From Mycobacterium asiaticum DSM 44297 (GTDB lineage Bacteria; Actinomycetota; Actinomycetes; Mycobacteriales; Mycobacteriaceae), in contig NZ_HG964938.1 in NCBI RefSeq assembly GCF_000613245.1, forward strand, positions 114,757 through 178,756: a stretch of 64,000 nt of DNA. Reading direction: 5' to 3'. The notes beneath the pieces are model-generated. The model did not search any database, had not been told where the DNA came from, and saw only the letters and a program-made list of their open reading frames with translations. The position numbers were made by a program, and so were the translations under genes. Shown here one piece after another: positions 24,101 through 34,000 of this stretch; position 1 is the stretch's first letter; each line of letters opens with the position of its first letter.

Positions 24101-25765
24101 ATGACGCAGCTGTTGGTGGACCCGCAGATCATCACAACGGTCGCCGCGGACATCGACAGCATCGGTTCGACGATCAGGGCAGCCAGTGCGGCCGCGGCAG
24201 CACCGACATCGGGCCTGCTGGCGGCGGCCTCCGACGAGGTCTCGGCGGCGATCGCGAATCTCTTTGGCGCACATGGACAGCAATTCCAGGCGATGGTCGG
24301 CCAGGTCGACGCATATGCTGGTCGATTCCAACAGTCGCTGGCCGCGGCAGCGAACGCCTATGTGCAAACCGAGAACGCAGCAGCCGCCGCCCTGACCGGA
24401 GCCTTGGGCGTGGCTGCCGCCCCGGCGGCGCTGCCGCCGGCGTTGCCGTTCACCAATCCGCCATTCCCGGCTCTGGACACTTCGGTATTCATCGGCCCCA
24501 CGGGAGTGCCCATACCGCCGCCGGCTTATGCCACGCTTGCCAACGAGCTTTATGTGCATGCAACCGGTCTCCAACAGATCCTGTACACGCCGGAAGAGCT
24601 GTATCCGATCACCGGCGTCAAAAGCTTGACGCTGAATCAGTCGGTTTCCGAGGGCTTGACAATTCTCGGAAATTACGTTCAGTCCCAATTGGCGATCCCC
24701 GGAAATTCCGTCACCGTGTTCGGCTACTCGCAGAGCGCCATCATCTCTTCGTTGTACATGCAGCAGCTGGCGGCCGCGGGCTTCCCCATCGCACCGGCCG
24801 ACCTCAATTTCATCCTCGTCGGCAACGAGATGAATCCCAATGGCGGCATGCTCGCGCGGTTCCCGAACCTGACGTTGCCGACGCTGGGCCTCGACTTCTA
24901 TGGCGCCACACCGTCCAACACGCCATACAACGTGGCCATCTACACACAGGAGTACGACGGCTTCGCAAGCTTCCCGCGGTACCCGATCAACTTCATCTCG
25001 GATCTCAACGCGGTGTTCGGTATCGCCACCGTGCACACCAAATATCTGAATCTGACGCCCGCGCAGGTCGACAGCGCCATCCAGTTGCCGACGTCGCCCG
25101 GCTACTACGAAAACGGCGGTAAGACGTACTACTACATGATCCCGACCGAGGAACTGCCGCTGCTGACCCCGCTGCGGGCGATACCGGTGATCGGCAACCC
25201 CCTGGCCGCGCTGATCGAGCCCAACCTGGAAGTCATCGTCAATCTGGGTTACGGCGACCCGAATCTGGGTTACTCGACCGGCTACGCCGATGTGCACACC
25301 CCGTTCGGGTTGTTCCCTGAGGTCAGTCCCGGCACCCTCGTCGACGCGTTCGCCAGGGGGACGCAGCAGGGCATCACCGATTTCCACACCGAGCTGCAGG
25401 CCCTGGCCGCCCATCCGCCGCAGCTCCCGACGTTCACCCCGCCGCAACCGACCGACATCCTGGCGAAGCTCAGCCAGCTGCCGTCACCCGAGAAGGTCGT
25501 CAACACCGCGGCCACGGTCATCTCGACCGACTACGCAGTGCTGCTTCCGGCGGCCGACACCGTGATGGCATTCGCTACCACGTTGCCGCTGTACGACTCT
25601 CAGCTGTTCGTGGAACAGTTGGCGCAAGGCAACCTCGTCAATGCGATCGGCTATCCGATCGCCGCGGACGTGGGACTGGCCACTATTGCCGGCATTGTCC
25701 AGTTCCTTGTCATCTCGAAGGCGATCTCCCAAAACATCAGCGACATCCGGGCCCTCATTCCCTGA
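24101..25765 (+). CDS. PE-PPE-domain protein, second tandem copy (PE1-like)
   Basis: The 554-aa protein begins MTQLLVDPQIITT, so the PE signature is Pro-Gln. The secretion motif is YVQTE; the hydrolase nucleophile is Ser210 in GYSQS, followed by VGNEMNPNGGML and YDGFASFPRYPIN. The C-terminal module (DYAVLLPAADTVMAFATTLPLYDSQLFVEQLAQGNL in outline) is nearly the same as in the third copy. A 166-base AT-richer gap precedes it and probably holds its own promoter. Closest in position to PE1 (Rv0151c). Confidence 0.92.
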   Translation: MTQLLVDPQIITTVAADIDSIGSTIRAASAAAAAPTSGLLAAASDEVSAAIANLFGAHGQQFQAMVGQVDAYAGRFQQSLAAAANAYVQTENAAAAALTGALGVAAAPAALPPALPFTNPPFPALDTSVFIGPTGVPIPPPAYATLANELYVHATGLQQILYTPEELYPITGVKSLTLNQSVSEGLTILGNYVQSQLAIPGNSVTVFGYSQSAIISSLYMQQLAAAGFPIAPADLNFILVGNEMNPNGGMLARFPNLTLPTLGLDFYGATPSNTPYNVAIYTQEYDGFASFPRYPINFISDLNAVFGIATVHTKYLNLTPAQVDSAIQLPTSPGYYENGGKTYYYMIPTEELPLLTPLRAIPVIGNPLAALIEPNLEVIVNLGYGDPNLGYSTGYADVHTPFGLFPEVSPGTLVDAFARGTQQGITDFHTELQALAAHPPQLPTFTPPQPTDILAKLSQLPSPEKVVNTAATVISTDYAVLLPAADTVMAFATTLPLYDSQLFVEQLAQGNLVNAIGYPIAADVGLATIAGIVQFLVISKAISQNISDIRALIP

Positions 25766-25854
25766 GCCCCGTATCGCTGCGGCTAAACGCCAGACAGCAC
25801 CGCGAGATCCCTCTACGCTGACGACCATTGCCTGTCGGGAAGGGTCGTAAATTC

Positions 25855-27514
25855 ATGTCGTTTCTGCTTGCCGAGCCGGAGTTCATAACGACGGCTGCCG
25901 CGAACATCGAGGGGATCGGCTCAGCGCTCAGCAGCGCCAGCGCAGCGGCCGCGGCACCGACATCGAGTGTGCTGGCGGCCGCCGCTGACGAAGTGTCGGC
26001 GGCGATCGCGAATGCCTTTGGCGCGTACGGCCAGGAGTACCAGGCCGTGCTTACGCAGATTTCGGCTTTCCAAAACCAATTCCAGCTGTCATTGGCAGCA
26101 GCGGCGACGGCCTATGCCAACGCCGAGACAGCGATCGCCACCGGTTTGCAGGGCTTGTTGGGCGGCACCGCCGCACAGACCTTCGCGCCGACCGCGGCCG
26201 CACTGCCGCCGTTCCCGCCCAATCCGGTGTCGATCATCATGGGCGGCACCGGCGTTCCGATCCCCACCGCGAAACTGATCAACGGCGCTCTCAACCTCTA
26301 CATCCGACCCGACGCCCAGAATCCCACCGTCTCGTTCCCGCTCTACACCCCAGAAGAGCTGTACCCGCTCACCGGTGTTCGGAGCATGACGCTGAATGCG
26401 TCAGTGCAAGAGGGCGTGAACATTCTCCACAACACTCTTACCGAGCAGTTGGCCAATCCCGCCAACAAGGTGACCGTGTTCGGCATCTCGCAGAGCTCCG
26501 TCATTGCATCGCTGGAGATGCAAAGGCTTGCGGCCCTGGGCAATCCCTACGTCGGCCAGCTCAACTTCGTACTGACCGGCAACGAGATGAACCCCAACGG
26601 CGGCATGCTGTCCCGTTTCCCCGGACTTTCGCTGCCCGCCCTGGGATTGGACTTCTACGGCGCGACGCCGTCCAACACGCCTTATCCGGTCGCCAACTAC
26701 ACACTCGAATACGACGGCTTCGCCGACTTCCCGCGTTACCCGATCAACTTCATCGCCGACCTCAACGCCTTGGCCGGCATCGTCTTCGTGCACCCAACGT
26801 ATTTCGACCTGACGCAGGCTCACGTCGACAGCGCCGTGCAACTACCGACATCGCCGGGATACACCGGGAATACCACCTATTACATGATTCCCACCGAGAA
26901 CCTGCCGCTGCTGGCGCCGCTGCGGGCGGTGCCGGTGATCGGGAATCCGCTGGCCAACCTGATCCAGCCCGACCTCAAGGTGCTGGTGAACCTGGGCTAC
27001 GGCGACCCGTACCACGGCTACTCGACGAGTTACGCCGACGTCCCGACCCCGTTCGGGCTGTTCCCGGAGGTGCCGCCACACGTCATCGCCGACGCGCTGG
27101 TCGCTGGAACCCAGCAGGGCATCCACGACTTCACCCGCGACGTGCAGCTCCTCGCCGCGAATCCGGTGACGCTGCCCACGTTCGCACCGCCGAGCACGGG
27201 CGACCTCATGACAGCCGCGTTGAAGCTCCCGTCGCCGGAAAAAGGTTGTCAACACGGTTGCGTCGATCATCTCGGACGACTACGCGGTGCTGCTGCCCAC
27301 CGCTGACATAGGCCTTTCTTTCGCGACAACGATGCCGCTGTACAACGCTCAGCTCTTCGTGGAACAGCTAGCGCAGGGCAACCTGATCAACGCATTCGGG
27401 TACCCGATCGCGGCCGACATCGGCTTGGCCACGATCGCCGGCGGGGTAGAGGGGCTCACCATACTCGCGGCGCTGAGCAACAACGTCAAGGACATCCAGG
27501 GCCTCTTCGCCTGA
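25855..27514 (+). pseudogene. PE-PPE-domain protein, third tandem copy, single-base frameshift
   Basis: The reading frame starts MSFLLAEPEFITT, with a true Pro-Glu at 8-9, secretion motif YANAE and hydrolase Ser212 in GISQSSV. It runs normally to KLPSPEK, where five A residues at 27239-27243 replace the four expected; the frame then ends at 27306 in a nonsense tail. The next frame, from about 27244, gives VVNTVASIISDDYAVLLPTADIGLSF and the rest of the C-terminal module to 27514. Removing one A restores a 552-aa protein like its neighbours. The core hydrolase domain is intact, so the truncated 483-aa-plus product may still fold. A sequencing error is possible. Confidence 0.88.
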
Positions 27515-27724
27515 ATTTTTCGCATACCGGACACCCGAGGGACCCCCAGCGAATTCACAGAAATTTAGGGCAGCTATCCACGCGATTTTCACCACCTAAC
27601 GACCGGACCGTTTTAGGCTCACTGGTGCCGGACTCCCCGAATGGCTGAACGCGCCAGCCCAGCGACGCCGTAGCGGTGTGGGCTCCGGCCGCTACGAAAC
27701 ACATTGGCCGTGAAGGGATTCCGC

Positions 27725-29587
27725 ATGTCCTATTTGACGACGCAACCGCAACTTCTGACCGCAGCCGCCGAGAACCTGGCGGGCTTGCAGGCATCGCTCA
27801 ACGAAGTGAACGCGGCCGTAGCCGGCCAAACCACCGGGCTGGCTGCCGCCGCGGCCGATGAGGTCTCAGAGGCAGCGGCGCAGCTGTTCCGTGCCTTCGG
27901 CCTGGAGTACCAGGAGGTTATCGGGCAGGCGACGCTGTTCCAGGAACAGTTCCAGCAGGCACTGGCGTCGGCCAGCCTCTCTTATGCCGAGGCCGAATTC
28001 CGCAACGCGGCCGCCGTGGGGAGCGCTCTGGCCGCCGCGTCGCCGCTTGAGGCGCTGCTGGCCCCGGTGGTCGCGCCGCTGCAGCCGCTGCTGGCGCCCA
28101 TCCAGTCATTGTTCGCCCCGGCAGTGAACCCGGCCGGTCCCGGCACTCCCGTCACATTGCCGGTAGGTCCGCCGCCGGGGCTGGCCAACACGACCTTCGA
28201 ATCGGTGTTGATCATGACGGGCAGCGGCACACCGATCCCCTCGCTGCCTTACATGGCCAGCGTGCGGCCGTGGATCCAGTTCTTGACCGGAATGGCGCCG
28301 TCGCTACCTCTTAACACCCCCGAGGGCTTGTACCCGCTCACCCAGATCAAGGACCTACCGCTCACCCAGTCGGTCCAACTGGGCACTCAGATGCTGCACA
28401 ACGCGCTGTTCGGACCCACCGAGGGATTGATATCCCACGGCACAAGCGTTTCCGTTCTGGCTTATTCGCAGAGCGCGATCCTGTCGTCAATGGAATTGCG
28501 CAACTTGATGGCGCTTGGCATCCCGTTCGATCCGGCTACGCCACTGAGCTTCACCCTGCTGGGCAACCCGATGGCACCCAACGGCGGACTGCTATCCCGC
28601 TTCCCGGGCTTGTCCATGCCGGCTCTGGGCCTGGACTTCTTCGGACCCACGCCATCGGGCTCGGGCTACCCAGTCGACACATTCTCGCTGCAGTACGACG
28701 GTTACACCCAGTTCCCGAAGTATCCCATCAACTTCCTGGCCGACCTGAATGCGTTCCTGGGTATCCAATCCGTGCACGGCGACTATCCGAGCATCATCCG
28801 GCCGGACGGCACCCTTGCTCCCGGTTACAACGCCATCCAACTGCCGGTCTCGCCCGGCAACAACGGCCTGGATCGCTACTACCTGATCACCTACGACGGT
28901 CTGCCACTGGTGCAGCCGCTGCGCGCAATTCCGTTCTTCGGCAACGCATTTGCTGACCTGGTCGAACCGAACCTGACCTACCTGGTGAACTGGGGGTACG
29001 GTGACCCGCACCTCGGCTACTCGACCGGTTACGCGGACGTGCACACCCCGTTCGAGCTGCTCCCGCCGATCCCGGAGAATTTCGTCGGCGATCAGATCAC
29101 CCTCGCCAATCAGGGCTGGGGTGCCTTTGTCGGCGACATCAGCGCCATGGTTCCGACGTCACTGCCGTCGCTGACCGACCTCCTGCCGAGCGGCGGCAGC
29201 GGCGGCGGTGGCGGTGGCGGCCTTCCGTTCGCACTGCCACCCGCCACCGGCTTCTCCGTCGATGGCATCTTCGACGCGATCAAGGCGGCGAACACCAACA
29301 TCACCACCGCAATTACCAGTGCGGGCGCCGACGGCTACGCCCTGCTGCTACCGACCGCCGACATCGCGAACACGATCGCCACCACACTCCCGTCGTATAA
29401 CTTCAACCTGTTCCTCGACGGAATCCAGCAAGCCGTCAACGGTGACCCGATGGGGATCGTCAACGCATTCGGCAATCCGATCGCCGCCGACGTCGCTTTG
29501 TTGACCCTGGCCGGCGGGTTCCAAACCATCGTGACGATCGACACGATCTCGTCGGTGATCGGCGACCTCACCGGTAGCGCGAACTGA
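27725..29587 (+). CDS. PE-PPE-domain protein, fourth tandem copy, divergent
   Basis: This 620-aa copy is the longest. It begins MSYLTTQPQLLTA (Pro-Gln in the PE signature), keeps the export motif YAEAE, and has a longer Pro/Leu-rich linker before the hydrolase domain. The nucleophile Ser248 lies in AYSQS, so the first Gly of GxSxS is replaced by Ala. A Gly-rich spacer (about 488-499) separates the hydrolase domain from the C-terminal module (ADGYALLLPTADIANTIATTLPSYNFNLFLDG in outline). ATG at 27725 is chosen because the PE pattern starts there. A 210-base gap precedes it, with no gene. Confidence 0.92.
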   Translation: MSYLTTQPQLLTAAAENLAGLQASLNEVNAAVAGQTTGLAAAAADEVSEAAAQLFRAFGLEYQEVIGQATLFQEQFQQALASASLSYAEAEFRNAAAVGSALAAASPLEALLAPVVAPLQPLLAPIQSLFAPAVNPAGPGTPVTLPVGPPPGLANTTFESVLIMTGSGTPIPSLPYMASVRPWIQFLTGMAPSLPLNTPEGLYPLTQIKDLPLTQSVQLGTQMLHNALFGPTEGLISHGTSVSVLAYSQSAILSSMELRNLMALGIPFDPATPLSFTLLGNPMAPNGGLLSRFPGLSMPALGLDFFGPTPSGSGYPVDTFSLQYDGYTQFPKYPINFLADLNAFLGIQSVHGDYPSIIRPDGTLAPGYNAIQLPVSPGNNGLDRYYLITYDGLPLVQPLRAIPFFGNAFADLVEPNLTYLVNWGYGDPHLGYSTGYADVHTPFELLPPIPENFVGDQITLANQGWGAFVGDISAMVPTSLPSLTDLLPSGGSGGGGGGGLPFALPPATGFSVDGIFDAIKAANTNITTAITSAGADGYALLLPTADIANTIATTLPSYNFNLFLDGIQQAVNGDPMGIVNAFGNPIAADVALLTLAGGFQTIVTIDTISSVIGDLTGSAN

Positions 29588-29601
29588 AGACTTGACCTCG
29601 C

Positions 29602-30570
29602 TTAAGGCTCCAGCACCACTTTGCCGAGCACCCCGCCGGCGTCCAGCGTCTCCAATGCGGCCCGGGCCTCGGACAGCGGATAACGCTGTGGCGGTGGGGG
29701 TTTCAGCCCCAATGCGACCAGCTGGTTGAGGCCCGCGGAGAACTGCACGGCCGAACCCGGAACCTTGTTGAGGTATTCACCCCAGGCGACACCCAGTACG
29801 CCGACGTTGCGCAGCAACAGCTGGTTGACGGTCAACGTCGGGATGCTTCCTGCCGCGAACCCGATCACCAGCAATTTGCCGTCAATCGCCAAAGCGCGGA
29901 TGGCGTCGTCGAAGGCGCGGCCACCTACGGGATCGACGACGATGTCCACCCCTTGGCCGTTGGTGTGCTCGTGCACCTTGTCGACCCAGCCGCGGGCCAG
30001 GTGCAGGACCTGATCAGCTCCGAGTGCTGCAACGTAGTCCATTGCGCTTTCCCGGTGTACGACGCCGATAACCTGGCTGGCGCCCATCGCCTTGGCGATC
30101 TGGACGGCGGCCGTGCCTACCCCGCCGGCGGCGCCGAGTACGAGCACCGTCTGGCCGGGACGCATCACCGCGCGCCGCGACAGCGCGAAATACATGGTGT
30201 TGTAATTGACCAACAACGACACGGCTTCCGCATCGTCGAGCTCGTCGGGGCTGCGAATCACGTTCGAAACCGGTACAGCGACCCGCTCGGCGTAGCATCC
30301 GAGCACACCGAACGCCGAAACCCGTTCGCCCACGCGAAAACCCGACTCCGCAGGCGCCGAGCGCACCACTCCGGCAGTCTCCATGCCCGGCACGAACGGC
30401 GGCGACAACTTGAGCTGGTATTTGCCTTTGGTCAGAAGCAGGTCCGGGAAGCAGACTCCGGCGGCGCGTACCTCGATGACGATGTTGCCACCGCCATCGG
30501 ATACGTCGTCAACATCGGTATAGACCATGCCGGATGGGCCGGAAAGCTTCTGAACGACACAGGCTTTCAT
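29602..30570 (-). CDS. Quinone oxidoreductase-like MDR protein (Rv0149-like)
   Basis: The 322-aa protein is a zinc-free medium-chain dehydrogenase/reductase. It has the N-terminal MKACVVQKLSGPSGM, PFVPGMETAGVV, and the NADPH site VLVLGAAGGVGTAAVQIAKAMGA, then VDPVGGRAFDDAIRALA. Such enzymes reduce quinones or enoyl groups. It is the last gene of a leftward operon with the SDR (5-base gap) and aldehyde dehydrogenase, the same set and order as Rv0147-Rv0149. It converges on the PE-PPE cluster with 14 bases between stops. Confidence 0.92.
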   Translation of the reverse strand: MKACVVQKLSGPSGMVYTDVDDVSDGGGNIVIEVRAAGVCFPDLLLTKGKYQLKLSPPFVPGMETAGVVRSAPAESGFRVGERVSAFGVLGCYAERVAVPVSNVIRSPDELDDAEAVSLLVNYNTMYFALSRRAVMRPGQTVLVLGAAGGVGTAAVQIAKAMGASQVIGVVHRESAMDYVAALGADQVLHLARGWVDKVHEHTNGQGVDIVVDPVGGRAFDDAIRALAIDGKLLVIGFAAGSIPTLTVNQLLLRNVGVLGVAWGEYLNKVPGSAVQFSAGLNQLVALGLKPPPPQRYPLSEARAALETLDAGGVLGKVVLEP

Positions 30571-30575
30571 TACAT

Positions 30576-31436
30576 TTAGAGCTTGAATCCAGCTTTTTGC
30601 GCCGCCGACAGGTCGGTGATCTCACTCCAGTGGTCCGCGATGTCCTGCACCGTCGGCGGCTTGTCGAAGTTGAGCCCCTCGTTCTGGAACAGTGCCACCC
30701 GCTGCACCTTGCCACCGCCGACGACGAAAACCGATGCGTTGTCCGGGTTTTCCTCGGTGCACAGGTAGGCCACCACTGGGGCGACAAACTCGGGCGTGAG
30801 CTTCTCGAGCACCTCGGGGGGCATGATGTCTTCGGTCATCCGGGTGGCGGCGATCGGGGCCACGGCGTTGGCGTGGATGTTGTACTTGGCACCCTCCAGC
30901 GCCAGGGTGTTGATCAGGCCGACAAGGCCGAGCTTGGCCGCCCCGTAGTTGGTCTGGCCGAAGTTGCCGAACAGCCCGCTGGTCGAGGTCGCGACCACCA
31001 CCCGGCCGAAACTCTGCTCGCGGAAGTGCGGCCAGGCGGCACGGATGACGTTGTACCCGCCATAGAGGTGCACCTTGAGCACCGCGTCCCAGTTCTCGAA
31101 CGTCATCTTGTGGAAGGTGCCGTCGCGCAGAATCCCGGCGTTGCTCACCACACCGTGCACGGCGCCGAACTCGTCGAGCGCGGTCTTGATGATGTTGGCC
31201 GCACCCTCAGGTTCTGCGACGCTGTCGTAGTTGGCGACCGCGCGGCCTCCCGCGTCCCGGATCTCGGTGACCACGTGGTCGGCCATCGCCGATCCGCCGC
31301 CCGTGCCGTCCCGGGCACCGCCGAGGTCGTTGACGACGACGCTCGCGCCCTCCCGGGCGAGGGTGAGGGCGTATTCACGGCCCAATCCGCCACCGGCTCC
31401 GGTGACTACGACGACGCGATCCTGCACTCCGGGCAT
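30576..31436 (-). CDS. SDR hydroxyacyl-CoA dehydrogenase-type protein (Rv0148-like)
   Basis: The 286-aa protein matches Rv0148 closely from memory, with the start MPGVQDRVVVVTGAGGGLG, VVNDLGGARDGTG, SNAGILRD, STSGLFGNFGQTNYGAAKLG (Ser/Tyr/Lys catalytic residues) and the end SAAQKAGFKL. The sequence is of the HSD17B4/peroxisomal multifunctional type, which oxidises 3-hydroxyacyl-CoA. I use the ATG at 31436 rather than the eight-codon extension because it gives the family length. Middle gene of the Rv0147-Rv0149-like operon. Confidence 0.94.
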   Translation of the reverse strand: MPGVQDRVVVVTGAGGGLGREYALTLAREGASVVVNDLGGARDGTGGGSAMADHVVTEIRDAGGRAVANYDSVAEPEGAANIIKTALDEFGAVHGVVSNAGILRDGTFHKMTFENWDAVLKVHLYGGYNVIRAAWPHFREQSFGRVVVATSTSGLFGNFGQTNYGAAKLGLVGLINTLALEGAKYNIHANAVAPIAATRMTEDIMPPEVLEKLTPEFVAPVVAYLCTEENPDNASVFVVGGGKVQRVALFQNEGLNFDKPPTVQDIADHWSEITDLSAAQKAGFKL

Positions 31437-31513
31437 CAGGTTCCTCTCTGGGGCTATCAAGGTTAAGCACCGGCACCGGGAGACAACCGGTGCCGTCGTG
31501 GGCGGACGTCAGG

Positions 31514-32971
31514 CTAGAACAGTTTGCGAGCCAGCTTGAAGGCTCGGTCGGTGTAGGGCGGGTAGATCATCGCGGAGAAGTCGGGGCGGGTCGGCTTGGT
31601 CAGCACCGACTTGCGGTGACTGAACTCATCGAACCCCCACTTCCCGTGGTAGGCACCCATGCCCGAGTGTCCGACGCCACCGAATGGCAGCTTGGCCGTC
31701 GACACCTGGAAGGCGAGGTGGTTGACCAGCATGCCGCCCGCGGAGACCTCTTTGATCACGCGCTCGCGGGTCTCCTTGGACTTGGTGAACACGTAGGCCG
31801 ACAGCGGCTTGGGGCGGGAGTTGATGAACTCGATCGCCTCGTCGAGCGACTTGACCGTAATCACCGGCAAAATCGGGCCGAAGATCTCGTTCTGCATCAG
31901 CGGCCCCTGCGGATCGGGGTCGACGACCACCGTCGGCTGGATACGCAGGCTCGATGCGTCACACTTGCCGCCGGCGGCGACCTTGCACTTGCCGCCGGCC
32001 TTCGCCTCGGCCTCCGCCTCGCTGATGTAGCCGCTCAGCCGGTCGAACTGGCGCTGGTTGACGATGCGCAATCCGGCCTGGTTCTCCTTGGCCCGGAACT
32101 TGGTCAGGGAAGCGCTGATCTTCTCGACCAGCTCGTCGCGGATCGTCGCGTCGGCCAGTACGTAGTCGGGCGCGACGCAGGTCTGCCCGGCGTTCATGAT
32201 CTTGATCCAGGCGATTCGCTTGGCCGCGACGTCCACGTCCGCATCGGCCGCCACGATCACCGGGCTCTTGCCGCCCAGTTCCAGCGTGACCGGGGTCAAA
32301 TGCTTGGCCGCACCCTCGTATACCTTGCGACCGATCTCGGTGCCACCGGTGAACAGGACGCGGTCCAGGCCCTGGGCGATCAGCTCCTGGGTGACCGTGC
32401 CGTCGCCCTCGACCACCGCGACAGCATCTCTGTCCAGGTACTTGGGCACCAACTCGGCCATCAACCGGGACGACGCCGGAGCGATTTCGGAAGGCTTGAG
32501 GATCACGGCGTTGCCCGCCGCCAGAGCGCCGACCGCGGGGCCCAGAGTCAGATAGAAGGGGTAGTTCCACGCGCCGATGATCAGCACGGTTCCGTAGGGC
32601 TCATATTCCACCCAGCCGCGGCCGGGCAGCTGCGGGGCCTCGAGCAGCAGGTACTTGCGACGGGTCCACTTGCGCAGCTTCTTGGCCGCGTACTTGGCCT
32701 CACCGGCCGTGGTGGCGATGTCGGCGATGAACGCCTCGACAGCGTTGCGGTCCAGGTCTTCGGCCAGGGCGGCGGCGATTGCCGGCTCGTTCTCTTCCAC
32801 CAGCTTGGCCAGCTGCAGCAACTGGTGCTTTCGCCAGGCGATGTCGCGGGTACGTCCGGTGGCGAAAGTCCGGCGCAGCCGGGCCACGGTCCCGGGGATG
32901 TCGGGTGCGTCGGGGGCCGCGTGCCCATTGGCGGTCTCAGAACCGGCCTTGGGTGGGGATTCGGTGGTCAT
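31514..32971 (-). CDS. Aldehyde dehydrogenase (Rv0147-like)
   Basis: The 485-aa NAD(P)-dependent aldehyde dehydrogenase has the fatty-aldehyde (class 3) pattern: YGTVLIIGAWNYPFYLTLGP, VILKPSE, FTGGTEIGRKVY, the general base in LELGGKSP and catalytic Cys in NAGQTCVAPDY, then GGVGHSGMGAYHGKWGFDEFSHRKSV. It would convert fatty aldehydes to acids. A GAAGGAAGGA site precedes the ATG at 32971, so the extension to 33049 is not needed. First gene of the leftward operon; 105 bases separate it from the methyltransferase end upstream. Confidence 0.94.
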   Translation of the reverse strand: MTTESPPKAGSETANGHAAPDAPDIPGTVARLRRTFATGRTRDIAWRKHQLLQLAKLVEENEPAIAAALAEDLDRNAVEAFIADIATTAGEAKYAAKKLRKWTRRKYLLLEAPQLPGRGWVEYEPYGTVLIIGAWNYPFYLTLGPAVGALAAGNAVILKPSEIAPASSRLMAELVPKYLDRDAVAVVEGDGTVTQELIAQGLDRVLFTGGTEIGRKVYEGAAKHLTPVTLELGGKSPVIVAADADVDVAAKRIAWIKIMNAGQTCVAPDYVLADATIRDELVEKISASLTKFRAKENQAGLRIVNQRQFDRLSGYISEAEAEAKAGGKCKVAAGGKCDASSLRIQPTVVVDPDPQGPLMQNEIFGPILPVITVKSLDEAIEFINSRPKPLSAYVFTKSKETRERVIKEVSAGGMLVNHLAFQVSTAKLPFGGVGHSGMGAYHGKWGFDEFSHRKSVLTKPTRPDFSAMIYPPYTDRAFKLARKLF

Positions 32972-33076
32972 CGTTGTCCTTCCTTCACCTATCAAACCCG
33001 TGATAGACGCGATCCTAGTCACCCCGCTCGGGCGGCAGTAGGACGGCAATAGGAAAGATCAGGACACACCGCTCGT

Positions 33077-34000
33077 TCAGCGTTTGGCCGCCGTCACGAA
33101 ACTGTTCAGGAACGGGCGGTCTTCGGTCTGTGGCGGCCGCCCCAACCGTGCCCCTTCGTCGCGCGCCGACACCGCCTCGGCCGCCCAGCCGCGCGCGGCA
33201 AACCAGTCCGCCGGATCGGGACGGCCTCCGTCGTCGAACCACAGATCGAACGGGTTGAACGACGTGTCCTGGCCGCGTGCCGCCCGCCGGGCGCGGAGTT
33301 GCTCCCACCTCTGTTGCGCGTCGGCACGCTTCTCGTCGTCGACCCCGAAGACCTCGACGGCGACCCGGCTGCCCGGTGCGCTCAGCGCATCGATCGAACT
33401 GAACATCGATTCCTGCGCCGTGGCCGGAAGGAACGGCAGTAGCCCCTCGGCCAGCCAGGCCGTCGGCCGATCGACGTCGAAGCCGGCGTGGCGCAGCGCC
33501 TGCGGCCAGTCATGACGCAAGTCGACGGCGACCGGTCGGCGGTCCGCGGTCGGTTCGGCACCGATGCCGGCCAGGGTGGAAGCCTTGTATTCGAGCACCT
33601 TGGGCAGGTCGATCTCGTACACGGTCGTGCCGGCCGGCCAGTCCAACCGGTAGGCGCGGGAATCCAACCCGGCGGCCAGCAGCACCACCTGCCGGATGCC
33701 GGTCGTGGCGGAGCCGGCGAAGAATTCGTCGAAAAAGTGGGTCCGCACGGCCTGGTAGTTGATCATCTGCTGGGAGTCCACCGTGTACTCCGGGTCGTCA
33801 TCCGGCTCGGGCGCCCACCACGCGGCCACCTGTTCCCGGACCCCGGCCAATTCCGGCGTGGACACCAACGGCTCGGCGAACTCGTCCCGGATCAGCGGAT
33901 CGGCGCCGGTGGTTTCCGCGGCGCGCGCCAGCGCGACCATGACCGCGGTCGCTCCCACGCTTGTCGCGATGTCCCAGGAGTCGTCCGCGGTGCGCGGCAT
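33077..34000 (-). CDS. SAM-dependent methyltransferase, mycobacterial LCM-like family, copy 1
   Basis: The 307-aa protein belongs to the TIGR00027 group of leucine-carboxyl-methyltransferase-like proteins expanded in mycobacteria. Motifs are DSWDIATSVGATAVMVALARA, QVVLLAAGLDSRAYRLDWP (SAM motif I region), VYEIDLPKVLEYK and WLAEGLLPFLP. Substrate unknown. The ATG overlaps the stop of the next methyltransferase by one base (TAATG), so the pair is coupled. Position matches Rv0146. The longer frame to 34072 is not supported by alignment to its neighbours. Confidence 0.92.
   Translation of the reverse strand: MPRTADDSWDIATSVGATAVMVALARAAETTGADPLIRDEFAEPLVSTPELAGVREQVAAWWAPEPDDDPEYTVDSQQMINYQAVRTHFFDEFFAGSATTGIRQVVLLAAGLDSRAYRLDWPAGTTVYEIDLPKVLEYKASTLAGIGAEPTADRRPVAVDLRHDWPQALRHAGFDVDRPTAWLAEGLLPFLPATAQESMFSSIDALSAPGSRVAVEVFGVDDEKRADAQQRWEQLRARRAARGQDTSFNPFDLWFDDGGRPDPADWFAARGWAAEAVSARDEGARLGRPPQTEDRPFLNSFVTAAKR

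Noticed and set aside
27235..27250. Programmed ribosomal frameshift in the third PE-PPE gene
   Set aside because: The GAAAAAGG context lacks a classic slippery heptamer and downstream structure, and the neighbouring copies have an unshifted frame.
29201..29222. Gly-codon repeat as a possible PGRS domain
   Set aside because: Only about ten Gly/Ser residues inside a PE-PPE protein; PGRS domains are far longer.
31490..33052. A 520-aa plus-strand frame
   Set aside because: Antisense to the aldehyde dehydrogenase, which has all catalytic motifs.
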